This document shows, one piece after another, positions 1 through 8,617 of a stretch of DNA of 62,342 nt (the first letter of the stretch is position 1; every line of letters starts with the position of its first letter). Position numbers and translations under genes: made by a program. The notes below the pieces were generated by a model that saw only the letters and a program-made list of their open reading frames with translations, searched no databases and was not told where the DNA came from. This DNA comes from Bacillus sp. ZZV12-4809 (GTDB lineage Bacteria; Bacillota; Bacilli; Bacillales; Cytobacillaceae), in the NCBI RefSeq assembly GCF_009849585.1, contig NZ_VCRN01000028.1, positions 1 through 62,342 of the forward strand, read 5' to 3'.

Positions 1-97
<97 letters not shown>

Positions 98-348
98 AAC
101 GAAAAGCGGAGGCGACTGTTCAACTTCGAGAGACGTTGGAGAGCCGTTCATTCAAATCCTGGTTTTGGATTGGAGGGACGGATCGAAACGGCCGAGAAGT
201 TAGGAGCCGAAGCTAGACAAGTCATTGGTGAATACTCGGTAAATACTTCTTCATACATTATCTAGTTTTGAGGGAACGAAAAAAAAGTAAATTTCCTCTT
301 GAAAAATGATAAAAAGACGGTATAATAATACTTGTCTTTGAAAAATAG
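98..348 (+). other. 23S-5S internal transcribed spacer with hairpins
   Basis: No gene is seen here. The spacer holds a hairpin at about 144-181: CCGTTC pairs with GGACGG, and inside it CAAATCC pairs with GGATTG. A second possible pairing, CGGC with GCCG, lies at about 189-210. The 3' part has the AT-rich block before 5S that is usual in Bacillus rrn operons. The hairpins may be rRNA-processing structures or a conserved rrn-spacer RNA motif; I cannot tell which. Confidence 0.5.
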
Positions 349-465
<117 letters not shown>

Positions 466-474
466 GTTAATAAT

Positions 475-550
475 GGAGGATTAGCTCAGCTGGGAGAGCA
501 TCTGCCTTACAAGCAGAGGGTCGGCGGTTCGATCCCGTCATCCTCCACCA
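475..550 (+). tRNA. tRNA-Val (TAC)
   Basis: 76-nt cloverleaf with anticodon TAC and encoded CCA. It is the first gene of the tRNA cluster, right after 5S rRNA. Confidence 0.96.
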
Positions 551-570
551 TTAATTTAAATGTACAAGCT

Positions 571-646
<76 letters not shown>

Positions 647-668
647 CTTCATTTCTTTTATAGAATAT

Positions 669-694
669 GAGCCATTAGCTCAGTCGGTAGAGCA
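669..694 (+). pseudogene. 5' fragment of tRNA-Lys
   Basis: The 26 bases are identical to the acceptor 5' strand and D-arm of the intact tRNA-Lys at 803-878. Including upstream bases the identity runs 29 bp (666-694 = 800-828). The copy then breaks off into an unrelated structured insert, so it cannot fold as a tRNA. Confidence 0.9.
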
Positions 695-799
695 GATTGC
701 AGCATCTGTGAATCACTTCACGAATAGCAATCTGTGACAAAGCGTTTAGCTTTGGAACATCTGACTGCAATTATCAGGCTTTAGGAAGTCTTATAAAAG
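695..799 (+). other. Structured insert A between tRNA-Lys half and full tRNA-Lys
   Basis: An 8-bp stem (693-700 with 727-734) encloses a hairpin GTGAA/TTCAC (708-721). A second hairpin, CAAAGC/GCTTTG, follows at 738-754. The loop motif CGAATA and the run TGTGACAAAG recur in insert B at 1931-2050. No coding capacity is seen. It should be transcribed with the tRNA operon. Its function is unknown. Confidence 0.75.
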
Positions 800-802
800 T
801 AT

Positions 803-878
803 GAGCCATTAGCTCAGTCGGTAGAGCATCTGACTTTTAATCAGAGGGTCGAAGGTTCGAGTCCTTCATGGCTCACCA
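803..878 (+). tRNA. tRNA-Lys (TTT)
   Basis: 76-nt cloverleaf, anticodon TTT, CCA encoded. The gene is intact although a 5' fragment of it lies 134 bp upstream. Confidence 0.96.
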
Positions 879-895
879 TTTTTAATTTTTATATT

Positions 896-980
896 GCGGG
901 TGTGGCGGAATTGGCAGACGCACCAGACTTAGGATCTGGCGCCGCAAGGCGTGGGGGTTCGACTCCCTTCACCCGCACCA
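896..980 (+). tRNA. tRNA-Leu (TAG)
   Basis: 85-nt class II tRNA with a long variable arm, anticodon TAG and encoded CCA. Confidence 0.96.
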
Positions 981-988
981 TTATTTTT

Positions 989-1063
989 GCGGAAGTAGTT
1001 CAGTGGTAGAACATCACCTTGCCAAGGTGGGGGTCGCGGGTTCGAATCCCGTCTTCCGCTCCA
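989..1063 (+). tRNA. tRNA-Gly (GCC)
   Basis: 75-nt cloverleaf, anticodon loop TTGCCAA gives GCC, CCA encoded. Confidence 0.96.
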
Positions 1064-1069
1064 TTTATT

Positions 1070-1158
1070 GCCGGGGTGGCGGAACTGGCAGACGCACAGG
1101 ACTTAAAATCCTGCGGTAGGTGACTACCGTACCGGTTCGATTCCGGTCCTCGGCACCA
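1070..1158 (+). tRNA. tRNA-Leu (TAA)
   Basis: 89-nt class II tRNA, anticodon TAA, long variable arm, CCA encoded. Confidence 0.96.
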
Positions 1159-1173
1159 GTAGAATTTAATATT

Positions 1174-1250
1174 GCGCCCGTAGCTCAATTGGATAGAGCG
1201 TTTGACTACGGATCAAAAGGTTAGGGGTTCGACTCCTCTCGGGCGCGCCA
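1174..1250 (+). tRNA. tRNA-Arg (ACG)
   Basis: 77-nt cloverleaf, anticodon ACG (expected to be edited to inosine), CCA encoded. Confidence 0.96.
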
Positions 1251-1256
1251 TATTAA

Positions 1257-1333
1257 CGGGGAGTAGCTCAGCTTGGTAGAGCACTTGGTTTGGGACCAAG
1301 GGGTCGCAGGTTCGAATCCTGTCTTCCCGACCA
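1257..1333 (+). tRNA. tRNA-Pro (TGG)
   Basis: 77-nt cloverleaf, anticodon TGG, CCA encoded. Confidence 0.96.
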
Positions 1334-1341
1334 TTTATATT

Positions 1342-1417
1342 GGGGCCTTAGCTCAGCTGGGAGAGCGCCTGCTTTGCACGCAGGAGGTCAGCGGTTCGAT
1401 CCCGCTAGGCTCCACCA
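1342..1417 (+). tRNA. tRNA-Ala (TGC)
   Basis: 76-nt cloverleaf, anticodon TGC, CCA encoded. Confidence 0.96.
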
Positions 1418-1436
1418 TAATTATTTTTACTGTTTT

Positions 1437-1513
1437 GGCGGTGTAGCTCAGCTGGCTAGAGCGTACGGTTCATACCCGTGAGGTCGGGGGTTCGATCCCC
1501 TCCGCCGCTACCA
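1437..1513 (+). tRNA. tRNA-Met elongator (CAT)
   Basis: 77-nt cloverleaf, anticodon CAT, CCA encoded. Of the three CAT genes in the cluster this one matches my recollection of the Bacillus elongator tRNA-Met, and it has that gene's position after Ala. Confidence 0.88.
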
Positions 1514-1531
1514 TTTTAATTAAACGATGCT

Positions 1532-1608
1532 GGACCTTTAGCTCAGCTGGTTAGAGCAGACGGCTCATAACCGTCCGGTCGTAGGTTCGAGTCCTACAAG
1601 GTCCACCA
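1532..1608 (+). tRNA. tRNA-Ile2 (CAT, lysidine type)
   Basis: 77-nt cloverleaf with anticodon CAT and encoded CCA. Sequence and position after tRNA-Met match the B. subtilis trnB Ile gene whose C34 is converted to lysidine by TilS. Identity as Ile rather than Met is inferred from that resemblance. Confidence 0.82.
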
Positions 1609-1620
1609 CTTTTCTTATAC

Positions 1621-1713
1621 GGAGGAATACCCAAGTCCGGCTGAAGGGATCGGTCTTGAAAACCGACAGGCGGGTCAAACCGCGCAGGGGTTCGAATCCC
1701 CTTTCCTCCTCCA
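1621..1713 (+). tRNA. tRNA-Ser (TGA)
   Basis: 93-nt class II tRNA, anticodon TGA, long variable arm, CCA encoded. Confidence 0.96.
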
Positions 1714-1735
1714 TAATTTATTTTAATATTATTGT

Positions 1736-1809
<74 letters not shown>

Positions 1810-1812
1810 TCT

Positions 1813-1889
1813 GGTCCGGTAGTTCAGTTGGTTAGAATGCCTGCCTGTCACGCAGGAGGTCGCGGGTTCGAGTCCCGTCCGGACCGCCA
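1813..1889 (+). tRNA. tRNA-Asp (GTC)
   Basis: 77-nt cloverleaf, anticodon GTC, CCA encoded. Confidence 0.96.
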
Positions 1890-1906
1890 TTTTTAAAAGA
1901 AAGTTT

Positions 1907-1930
1907 GGCTCAGTAGCTCAGTCGGTAGAG
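1907..1930 (+). pseudogene. 5' fragment of tRNA-Phe
   Basis: 24 bases identical to the acceptor 5' strand and D-arm of the intact tRNA-Phe at 2054-2129. With upstream bases the identity is 27 bp (1904-1930 = 2051-2077). It then runs into structured insert B, in the same arrangement as the tRNA-Lys fragment at 669-694. Confidence 0.9.
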
Positions 1931-2050
1931 GATTTTAAAAGAATGCAGCTGCGAAGCATTTCATCATCGAATAGCATGCTTTTAAAATCTGCGACAAAGA
2001 ACGCAGGGCTTTGAAGCACATTTATTTAGATTTAGGGATATAATATTATT
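1931..2050 (+). other. Structured insert B between tRNA-Phe half and full tRNA-Phe
   Basis: An 11-bp perfect stem (1931-1941 with 1979-1989) is followed by an A/G mismatch and a further 4 bp (1943-1946 with 1974-1977). The enclosed loop ends in CGAATA. After the stem come TGCGACAAAG and a CAAAG/CTTTG hairpin. These motifs match insert A (695-799), while the stem bases differ but still pair. No ORF is seen; function unknown. Confidence 0.75.
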
Positions 2051-2053
2051 TTT

Positions 2054-2129
2054 GGCTCAGTAGCTCAGTCGGTAGAGCAAAGGACTGAAAATCCTTGTGT
2101 CGGCGGTTCGATTCCGTCCTGAGCCACCA
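2054..2129 (+). tRNA. tRNA-Phe (GAA)
   Basis: 76-nt cloverleaf, anticodon GAA, CCA encoded. Intact copy downstream of insert B. Confidence 0.96.
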
Positions 2130-2142
2130 TTTTAGACCTTAT

Positions 2143-2216
2143 GCGGGTGTAGTTTAGTGGTAAAACCTCAGCCTTCCAAGCTGATGATGAGGGTTCGATT
2201 CCCTTCACCCGCTCCA
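2143..2216 (+). tRNA. tRNA-Gly (TCC)
   Basis: 74-nt cloverleaf, anticodon loop CTTCCAA gives TCC, CCA encoded. The B. subtilis trnB cluster has a tRNA-His between Phe and this gene; it is missing here. Confidence 0.95.
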
Positions 2217-2220
2217 AAAT

Positions 2221-2297
<77 letters not shown>

Positions 2298-2311
2298 TTT
2301 TATATTATTGT

Positions 2312-2386
2312 TCCGCAGTAGCTCAGTGGTAGAGCATTCGGCTGTTAACCGAACGGTCGTAGGTTCGAATCCTACCTGCGGAGCCA
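2312..2386 (+). tRNA. tRNA-Asn (GTT)
   Basis: 75-nt cloverleaf, anticodon GTT, CCA encoded. Confidence 0.96.
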
Positions 2387-2391
2387 TATAT

Positions 2392-2482
2392 GGGGAAGTA
2401 CTCAAGTGGCTGAAGAGGCGCCCCTGCTAAGGGTGTAGGTCGGGTAACCGGCGCGAGGGTTCAAATCCCTCCTTCTCCGCCA
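2392..2482 (+). tRNA. tRNA-Ser (GCT)
   Basis: 91-nt class II tRNA, anticodon GCT, CCA encoded. The acceptor stem has one G-T pair. Confidence 0.95.
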
Positions 2483-2486
2483 TATT

Positions 2487-2558
2487 GGCCCCTTGGTCAA
2501 GCGGTTAAGACACCGCCCTTTCACGGCGGTAACACGGGTTCGAATCCCGTAGGGGTCA
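2487..2558 (+). tRNA. tRNA-Glu (TTC)
   Basis: 72 nt, anticodon TTC. CCA is not encoded (TAC follows). It is the last tRNA before the operon terminator. Confidence 0.95.
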
Positions 2559-2561
2559 TAC

Positions 2562-2596
2562 AAAAAAGCTGTCAACTAATTGTTGGCAGCTTTTTT
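2562..2596 (+). terminator. Intrinsic terminator of the rrn-tRNA operon
   Basis: The stem GCTGTCAAC/GTTGGCAGC is followed by six T, 10 bases after tRNA-Glu. Confidence 0.9.
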
Positions 2597-2631
2597 GTTG
2601 TTTTCATTTTGTGATACATGCCATCTTCAAT

Positions 2632-2829
2632 TTAATCAAATTTTTCTTCTTTCCCGCTTAATTTATTGCCGGGATTATTCAAATCGATATCAGAAGATAT
2701 TCCTGTATAAGGGCCCCTAAACATATCACCAGTGGCCAGAATCTTACCATCCGGTGCTTCAAATAGTGGAATCTTTATTTCATCCCTGGATGCCTCATTC
2801 AATAAAAACTCCTCTTCCTTATTGCTCAA
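2632..2829 (-). CDS. Small hypothetical protein (65 aa)
   Basis: A 65-residue acidic protein, not recognised. The TTG start is favoured because AAAGGAGA lies eight bases upstream. The product has no membrane segment or cysteines. It contains the phrase GKILATGDMF and many Asp/Glu residues. It lies tail-to-tail with the tRNA operon and head-to-head with glgB. An overlapping plus-strand ORF at 2732-2950 has no comparable ribosome site and was discarded. Confidence 0.65.
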   Translation of the reverse strand: MSNKEEEFLLNEASRDEIKIPLFEAPDGKILATGDMFRGPYTGISSDIDLNNPGNKLSGKEEKFD

Positions 2830-3052
2830 AATATTATTCTCCTTTCATTTTCGGTTTGCAGACTTTGTTATATTTTGTCTAAGTTTACCGGAGATTATGT
2901 CGAAGTCTGTTAATCTGAGTCAGATGCTGTCGGTTGTTAGCGGAATATGAACGATACTGTCATAAAATTAAAAAAACTTTTACAAGGGATTTTCTCAGGT
3001 TCGGCGAATATAACAGGAAAGTCAAAAGAAACGAGACTAGGTGGGGAGAAGG

Positions 3053-4999
3053 ATGGTAGTGGATACTTTGTTGCCAACCGATTATCAACTGCATTTGTTC
3101 CATGAAGGGACTCTCTATGAGAGTCACCAGTTATTTGGTGCACATGTAATTTCAAACGGTGAAACAGTAATTACCCGTTTTTGTGTGTGGGCACCGAATG
3201 CTGAAATTATCAGATTAGTCGGTGATTTTAATGATTGGAATGGAGAAGGCTATACCTTACATAGAGTGAATAATGAAGGTGTCTGGGTTATTCAGCTTGA
3301 TGGAAACATGGAAGGTGCCTTGTATAAGTACGAAATTACAACAAAGAAAGGAGATAAGCAATTAAAGGCAGATCCTTATAGCTTTTTTTCAGAAGTAAGG
3401 CCAAATACAGCCTCTAAAGTTTATTCGCTGGACGGATATAAGTGGAATGACAGCAAATGGATGCAAAAGAAAGAAAAGAAGCCTATATTCACAGAGCCTG
3501 CGGTCATTTATGAGGTCCACTTGGGTTCGTGGAAGCTAAAAGAATCTGGGAGCCTGTATACGTACAGGGAGCTTGCAGATGAATTAATCCCTTATGTGGT
3601 AGAGCACGGGTTTACTCATATAGAAATGCTTCCTCTAATTGAGCACCCGCTCGACGCTTCATGGGGGTATCAGGGAACAGGCTATTACTCGATTACAAGC
3701 CGTTACGGGAATCCGCATGATTTTATGTATTTTGTTGATCAATGCCACCAGCATGGTATAGGGGTCATCATGGACTGGGTACCGGGGCACTTCTGCAAAG
3801 ATGCTCATGGCCTTTACCAGTTTGATGGTTCGCACCTGTATGAGTACGAAACAGAAGGCGACAGAGAGAACCGTGTATGGGGGACCGCTAATTTTGATCT
3901 CAGCAAAAATGAAGTTCAAAGCTTTCTTATCTCCAACGCTGTTTTTTGGATGGAAAAGTATCATATTGACGGCTTCCGGGTTGATGCCGTGGCTAATATT
4001 ATCTACTGGCCTAACCGGGATGGAAAGACAGAAAATCCTTTCGGCACCCGCTTCCTGCAAAACTTAAATAAAGTTGTATCCCAATATGACTCTTCCTTTC
4101 TAATGATGGCAGAGGATTCAACAGACTGGCCGCAAGTGACTGCACCAGTCCATTATGGGGGGCTGGGCTTTCATTATAAGTGGAACATGGGCTGGATGAA
4201 TGATGTCCTTACATATATGGAAACAGCGCCTGAGAGGCGATCTGATGTCCATGGGAAAATGACATTTTCACTTTTGTATGCTTTTACTGAAAACTTCATT
4301 CTGCCTTTTTCACATGATGAAGTTGTCCATGGAAAAAAATCGCTGCTTGATAAAATGCCGGGAGATTACTGGCAAAAGTTTGCCCAATACAGGCTCCTGC
4401 TAGGCTATATGATGGCCCACCCGGGCAAGAAGCTGCTATTCATGGGGAGTGAGCTTGGGCAGTTTTCCGAATGGAAAGATAAAGCCCAGCTTGATTGGCA
4501 CCTGCTGGATTACGAGATGCATAAAAAAGCAAATGATTATGTGAAAGATTTAATAAAGGTTTATAAACGTTCAAAGCCTCTTTTTGAGCTTGATCACCTT
4601 CAGGATGGCTTTGAATGGATAGATTGTCATAATTCACACCAATCCATTTTTTCCTTTATCAGGAAAGGCTCTAAAGAGGAAGATTATCTGGTGATTGTCT
4701 GCAATTTCACACCTGCTGTATATCCTAAATATCGTATAGGTGTTCCAAATATGGGATCTTATCGGGAAATACTCAACAGTGACAGTGATAGCTTTGGAGG
4801 AGCAAATTGCACCAACAAGAGGGTCCTTAGGAGTGAGGATAAAGAGTTTCATGGCAAGCCATTCAGTTTGGAAATGTCCATTCCGCCATTTGGCATTTCA
4901 ATATTACGCCCTGTAAAACATCGGAAGGAGAGGAAGGAAAATGGGAAAGAAAAAGTGCGTCGCAATGCTATTAGCAGGAGGAAAGGGGAGCAGGCTTAG
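3053..4999 (+). CDS. glgB: 1,4-alpha-glucan branching enzyme GlgB
   Basis: Makes alpha-1,6 branches in glycogen in the cytosol; first gene of glgBCDAP. The 648-residue product has the N-terminal CBM48-like domain ([20 protein letters not shown], about residues 44-63). The GH13 barrel follows, with DGFRVDAV (nucleophile Asp near 311), AEDSTDWP (acid/base Glu near 354) and [14 protein letters not shown] at 3041 would add four residues, but ATG 3053 is better placed after GGGGAG. The 3' end overlaps glgC by 59 bases, implying translational coupling. Confidence 0.95.
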   Translation: MVVDTLLPTDYQLHLFHEGTLYESHQLFGAHVISNGETVITRFCVWAPNAEIIRLVGDFNDWNGEGYTLHRVNNEGVWVIQLDGNMEGALYKYEITTKKGDKQLKADPYSFFSEVRPNTASKVYSLDGYKWNDSKWMQKKEKKPIFTEPAVIYEVHLGSWKLKESGSLYTYRELADELIPYVVEHGFTHIEMLPLIEHPLDASWGYQGTGYYSITSRYGNPHDFMYFVDQCHQHGIGVIMDWVPGHFCKDAHGLYQFDGSHLYEYETEGDRENRVWGTANFDLSKNEVQSFLISNAVFWMEKYHIDGFRVDAVANIIYWPNRDGKTENPFGTRFLQNLNKVVSQYDSSFLMMAEDSTDWPQVTAPVHYGGLGFHYKWNMGWMNDVLTYMETAPERRSDVHGKMTFSLLYAFTENFILPFSHDEVVHGKKSLLDKMPGDYWQKFAQYRLLLGYMMAHPGKKLLFMGSELGQFSEWKDKAQLDWHLLDYEMHKKANDYVKDLIKVYKRSKPLFELDHLQDGFEWIDCHNSHQSIFSFIRKGSKEEDYLVIVCNFTPAVYPKYRIGVPNMGSYREILNSDSDSFGGANCTNKRVLRSEDKEFHGKPFSLEMSIPPFGISILRPVKHRKERKENGKEKVRRNAISRRKGEQA

Positions 5000-6086
5000 T
5001 TCTCTGACAAAAAGTCTGGCCAAACCGGCAGTTCCTTTTGGAGGTAAGTATAGAATCATTGATTTTACACTGAGCAATTGCACCAATTCAGGAATTGATA
5101 CAGTCGGTGTTCTGACACAATACCAGCCGCTTGTTCTGAATTCGTACATTGGCATAGGCAGTGCATGGGATCTTGATAGAAGGAACGGCGGCGTGACAGT
5201 GCTGCCTCCTTACAGCGAATCATCGGAAGTCAAATGGTATACAGGTACTGCCAGTGCCATTTATCAAAACCTTAACTATCTAAAGCAGTATGACCCTGAA
5301 TATGTCCTGATCTTATCAGGTGATCATATTTATAAAATGAATTATGACCTGATGTTGAATTATCATATTGAAAAAGGTGCAGATGCCACTATATCTGTTA
5401 TTGAAGTGCCATGGCCGGAGGCAAGCAGGTTCGGCATCATGAACACGGATGAAGAGATGCGGGTCGCAGAATTTGATGAAAAGCCAGCTTATCCAAAAAA
5501 TAATCTGGCCTCCATGGGAATATATATTTTTAATTGGTCTGTTTTAAAGGAATATTTGGAAATGGATGACCGCAATCCGGAATCAAGTCATGACTTTGGA
5601 AAGGATATTATTCCATTAATGCTAGATGAAAATAAAAAGCTGTTCGCATACCCGTTTAATGGCTATTGGAAGGATGTTGGCACAGTTAAAAGCTTGTGGG
5701 AAGCAAATATGGATTTACTTGATGATGAATGCGAGCTGAATCTATTTGATCATGATTGGCGGATTTATTCTGTGAATCCGAACCACCCTCCACAATATAT
5801 TTCAACTCAAGCAGAGGTTGCAGAGTCTTTGATAAATGAAGGCTGTACGGTTGAGGGAGAAGTTGAAAAGTCAGTGCTGTTTCAAGGCGTTCTGGTTGGG
5901 AAGAATACGGTGATCCGTGAATCGGTCATCATGCCGGATGCTGTAATAGGTGAAAATGTTTATATTGAGAAGGCGATTGTGCCAAGCGGAATGAACATAC
6001 CTGATGGCATCGTAATTACTGCCTCCGAAGAGGATGAAGAAATTATTCTGATAACAGAGGAAATGATAGAGGGAATTTGTTCTTAA
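4941..6086 (+). CDS. glgC: Glucose-1-phosphate adenylyltransferase GlgC
   Basis: Makes ADP-glucose from ATP and glucose 1-phosphate, the committed step of glycogen synthesis. The 381 residues start with the nucleotidyltransferase signature [20 protein letters not shown] (about residues 10-29) and then [11 protein letters not shown]. The C-terminal third shows left-handed beta-helix hexapeptide repeats ([20 protein letters not shown]). The start is fixed by AAGGAGAGGAAGG just upstream of ATG. The gene begins inside glgB and is followed by glgD, a likely partner subunit in bacilli. Confidence 0.96.
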   Translation: MGKKKCVAMLLAGGKGSRLSSLTKSLAKPAVPFGGKYRIIDFTLSNCTNSGIDTVGVLTQYQPLVLNSYIGIGSAWDLDRRNGGVTVLPPYSESSEVKWYTGTASAIYQNLNYLKQYDPEYVLILSGDHIYKMNYDLMLNYHIEKGADATISVIEVPWPEASRFGIMNTDEEMRVAEFDEKPAYPKNNLASMGIYIFNWSVLKEYLEMDDRNPESSHDFGKDIIPLMLDENKKLFAYPFNGYWKDVGTVKSLWEANMDLLDDECELNLFDHDWRIYSVNPNHPPQYISTQAEVAESLINEGCTVEGEVEKSVLFQGVLVGKNTVIRESVIMPDAVIGENVYIEKAIVPSGMNIPDGIVITASEEDEEIILITEEMIEGICS

Positions 6087-6140
6087 TTTTACAGCTGGAT
6101 GCCAAAATGGCTACTGGCCAATTAAACGGGAGGGAATGTC

Positions 6141-7169
6141 ATGAAGAAGAAAATGCTTGGTGTAATAGACGCAACAACCTATCATGAAGATTTAGAGGAA
6201 TTGACAGTACACAGGTCGCTCGCAGCTGTTCCGTTTGCAGGCCGGTATAGGCTGATCGATTTTGTTCTCTCTAATATGGTCAATTCGGATATTGAAAGTG
6301 TTGCCATATTTCCAAAGTATCAGTACCGCTCCTTAATGGACCATCTTGGTTCCGGGAAGAACTGGGACTTAAACAGAAAGAGAGATGGGCTATTCTTTTT
6401 CCCATCGCCTTTGCTGGATAGCCCAAGTAAGGGGATCGGATCTTTTCATCACTTTGCTGCTAATTTGGATTATTTTTACCGAAGCAAGCAGGAGTATGCA
6501 CTGATCTCAAATTGTTTTACCGTTTTTAATATGGATTTCAGGCCTGTTCTGGATAAGCATATTATGACGGGGTGTGATATTACAGTTGTTCGCCAGGATG
6601 GCCGCTCTCTTGAAATGTACCTTGTAAAAACTTCACTGCTTATTAGTTTAATAGAAAATAGAAACGAAACAGGATACACATGCATGAGTGATGTTGTGAC
6701 AGATATTCACCATTCGTACACGATATGCAATTATGAATATACCGGTTTGGCTGTTATGATTGATTCCATTGAAAATTATTTTGCAGCCAGCATGGGGCTA
6801 TTGGAGCCGGAGGCATGGAAAAGTATTTTTCTGCGCAGCCAGCCAATTTATACAAAAGTAAAAGATGAACCGCCAACCCGATATGTGAAAGGTGCGAGCG
6901 CAAAGAATTCGATGATTGCAAATGGATGCATGATTGAAGGGACAGTTGAGAATAGCATAATTTCCCGCGGGGTCAAAATTGGCAAGGGATCAATTGTGAG
7001 AAATTGTATAATTATGCAAAAAACGCAAATTGGTGAAAACTGTGTTTTAGACTCTATTATTTTAGATAAAGATGTTAAGGTAGAATCCGGTGCCAGAATT
7101 GAGGGAAGACATGAAATGCCTCTGGTAATTCGCAAGGGTACCGTACAAGGAGCGCTGATGAACTCGTGA
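6141..7169 (+). CDS. glgD: GlgD, GlgC-like regulatory subunit
   Basis: A 342-residue paralogue of GlgC. It keeps [20 protein letters not shown] (about residues 31-50) and the C-terminal hexapeptide repeats ([17 protein letters not shown]). It lacks the glycine-rich GGxGxRL triphosphate-binding loop that GlgC has, reading [11 protein letters not shown] there. In the family this is a non-catalytic or weakly catalytic partner that raises GlgC activity. Clear site GGGAGG seven bases before ATG. It ends in GTGA, where the last codon bases overlap the GTG start of glgA. Confidence 0.94.
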   Translation: MKKKMLGVIDATTYHEDLEELTVHRSLAAVPFAGRYRLIDFVLSNMVNSDIESVAIFPKYQYRSLMDHLGSGKNWDLNRKRDGLFFFPSPLLDSPSKGIGSFHHFAANLDYFYRSKQEYALISNCFTVFNMDFRPVLDKHIMTGCDITVVRQDGRSLEMYLVKTSLLISLIENRNETGYTCMSDVVTDIHHSYTICNYEYTGLAVMIDSIENYFAASMGLLEPEAWKSIFLRSQPIYTKVKDEPPTRYVKGASAKNSMIANGCMIEGTVENSIISRGVKIGKGSIVRNCIIMQKTQIGENCVLDSIILDKDVKVESGARIEGRHEMPLVIRKGTVQGALMNS

Positions 7170-8617
7170 AAGTATTATTTGCTGTATCTGAATGTGTTCC
7201 ATTCGTCAAATCCGGGGGTCTTGCCGACGTAGCCGGTTCACTCCCGAAAGAGCTTGCCAAACAGGGTACTGACGTACGAGTGATTCTTCCCAAATATGGC
7301 TCCATTTCAGATGATATTAAAAAGAAAATGTCAAAAAAGTGCGAGTTTACAGTTCAGGTAGGCTGGAGAAATCAGTATTGCGGAATTGAAGAACTTAAGC
7401 ACCAGGGAATTACATTCTATTTTGTGGATAATGAATATTACTTTAAGCGTGAAAAATTATATGGCTATTATGATGATGGGGAGAGGTTTGCCTATTTTAA
7501 CCGGGCTGTGCTGGATGCTCTGCAGCATATTGATTACTATCCGGATGTTATTCACAGTCATGATTGGCATACCGGGATGATTCCTTTTCTGCTCAGGGTT
7601 GAGTATCGGGCAAAAAAGGGGTATGAATTCATTCGGACAGTCTTCACCATTCATAACCTTCAGTTTCAGGGGATTATGCCAGGGGCTGCTTTAGGCGATC
7701 TATTAGGACTTGACTATATCCATTTTCATCCAGATAAGCTTGAATTCTTCGGAAATATTAATTTTATGAAGGGCGGGCTTGTTGCTGCTGATAAAATTAC
7801 TACAGTCAGCCCTACGTATAAAAATGAAATTCAAACAGAGTATTACGGTGAGAAGCTGCATGATTTGCTAAAGCGCAGGGCTTGTGAACTGGAAGGAATC
7901 TTAAATGGGATTGATGATGAATTTTATAGTCCCGAGAAGGATCCATACATAAAAGAGAATTATGCCGCTGAACACCTGAAGATAAAAAAAGAGAATAAAG
8001 TTCACCTTCAGAAAAAATTCGGCTTGCCTGTGAAGGAAAAGGTTCCATTAATCGCCATGGTTACGAGGCTGACAAAGCAAAAGGGCCTGGATCTTGTAAA
8101 ATGTGTGTTCCACGAACTTATGCAGGATGATGTCCAAGTTTTAATTCTGGGAACTGGTGATCCTGAGTTTGAGCAATTTTTCAGGGAGATGGAAGCGGGC
8201 TATCCAGAAAAATGCAAAGCATATATTGGGTTTGATGAAGGCCTGGCACATGAATTCTACGCAGGGTCCGACTTATTCTTAATGCCTTCACAATTTGAGC
8301 CCTGCGGTTTAGGGCAGATGATTGCGATGAGATATGGATCCATTCCCATCGTCAGGGAAACAGGCGGTTTAAATGATACTGTTCACTCTTACAATGAATA
8401 TACAGGTGAGGGGAACGGTTTTTCCTTCAGCCATTTTAATGCCCATGATATGCTGTTCACCATTCAAAGAGCAATTAGCTTTTATAGTGACAGCAAAATA
8501 TGGGAGCAGATTATGAAAAATGCGATGGGGATGGATAACAGCTGGGCACAATCTGCTTTCAAATACAATCAGCTATATGCAGGCCTTGTTTCAAGGAGTG
8601 AAAGTCATGTTTTCTGA
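7166..8617 (+). CDS. glgA: Glycogen synthase GlgA (ADP-glucose)
   Basis: Transfers glucose from ADP-glucose to the non-reducing end of glycogen (GT5). The 483 residues open with [23 protein letters not shown], whose KxGG motif is the ADP-glucose site. The C-terminal Rossmann domain has the acidic motif in [15 protein letters not shown] (about residues 381-395). The start is GTG, overlapping the glgD stop by four bases; AAGGAG lies 13 bases upstream, rather far, so translation is probably coupled to glgD. Confidence 0.95.
   Translation: MKVLFAVSECVPFVKSGGLADVAGSLPKELAKQGTDVRVILPKYGSISDDIKKKMSKKCEFTVQVGWRNQYCGIEELKHQGITFYFVDNEYYFKREKLYGYYDDGERFAYFNRAVLDALQHIDYYPDVIHSHDWHTGMIPFLLRVEYRAKKGYEFIRTVFTIHNLQFQGIMPGAALGDLLGLDYIHFHPDKLEFFGNINFMKGGLVAADKITTVSPTYKNEIQTEYYGEKLHDLLKRRACELEGILNGIDDEFYSPEKDPYIKENYAAEHLKIKKENKVHLQKKFGLPVKEKVPLIAMVTRLTKQKGLDLVKCVFHELMQDDVQVLILGTGDPEFEQFFREMEAGYPEKCKAYIGFDEGLAHEFYAGSDLFLMPSQFEPCGLGQMIAMRYGSIPIVRETGGLNDTVHSYNEYTGEGNGFSFSHFNAHDMLFTIQRAISFYSDSKIWEQIMKNAMGMDNSWAQSAFKYNQLYAGLVSRSESHVF

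Noticed and set aside
666..828. CRISPR-like direct repeat (29 bp) at the tRNA-Lys insert
   Set aside because: There are only two repeat units, both tRNA sequence, and no cas genes in the window.
2732..2950. 72-aa plus-strand ORF before glgB
   Set aside because: It is antisense to a gene with a better ribosome site and has low-complexity Ser/Phe content.
2943..2968. Sigma-E-like promoter before glgB (GAATATG ... CATAAAAT)
   Set aside because: The spacer is shorter than the usual 13-15 bases and the -10 deviates, so it cannot be called.
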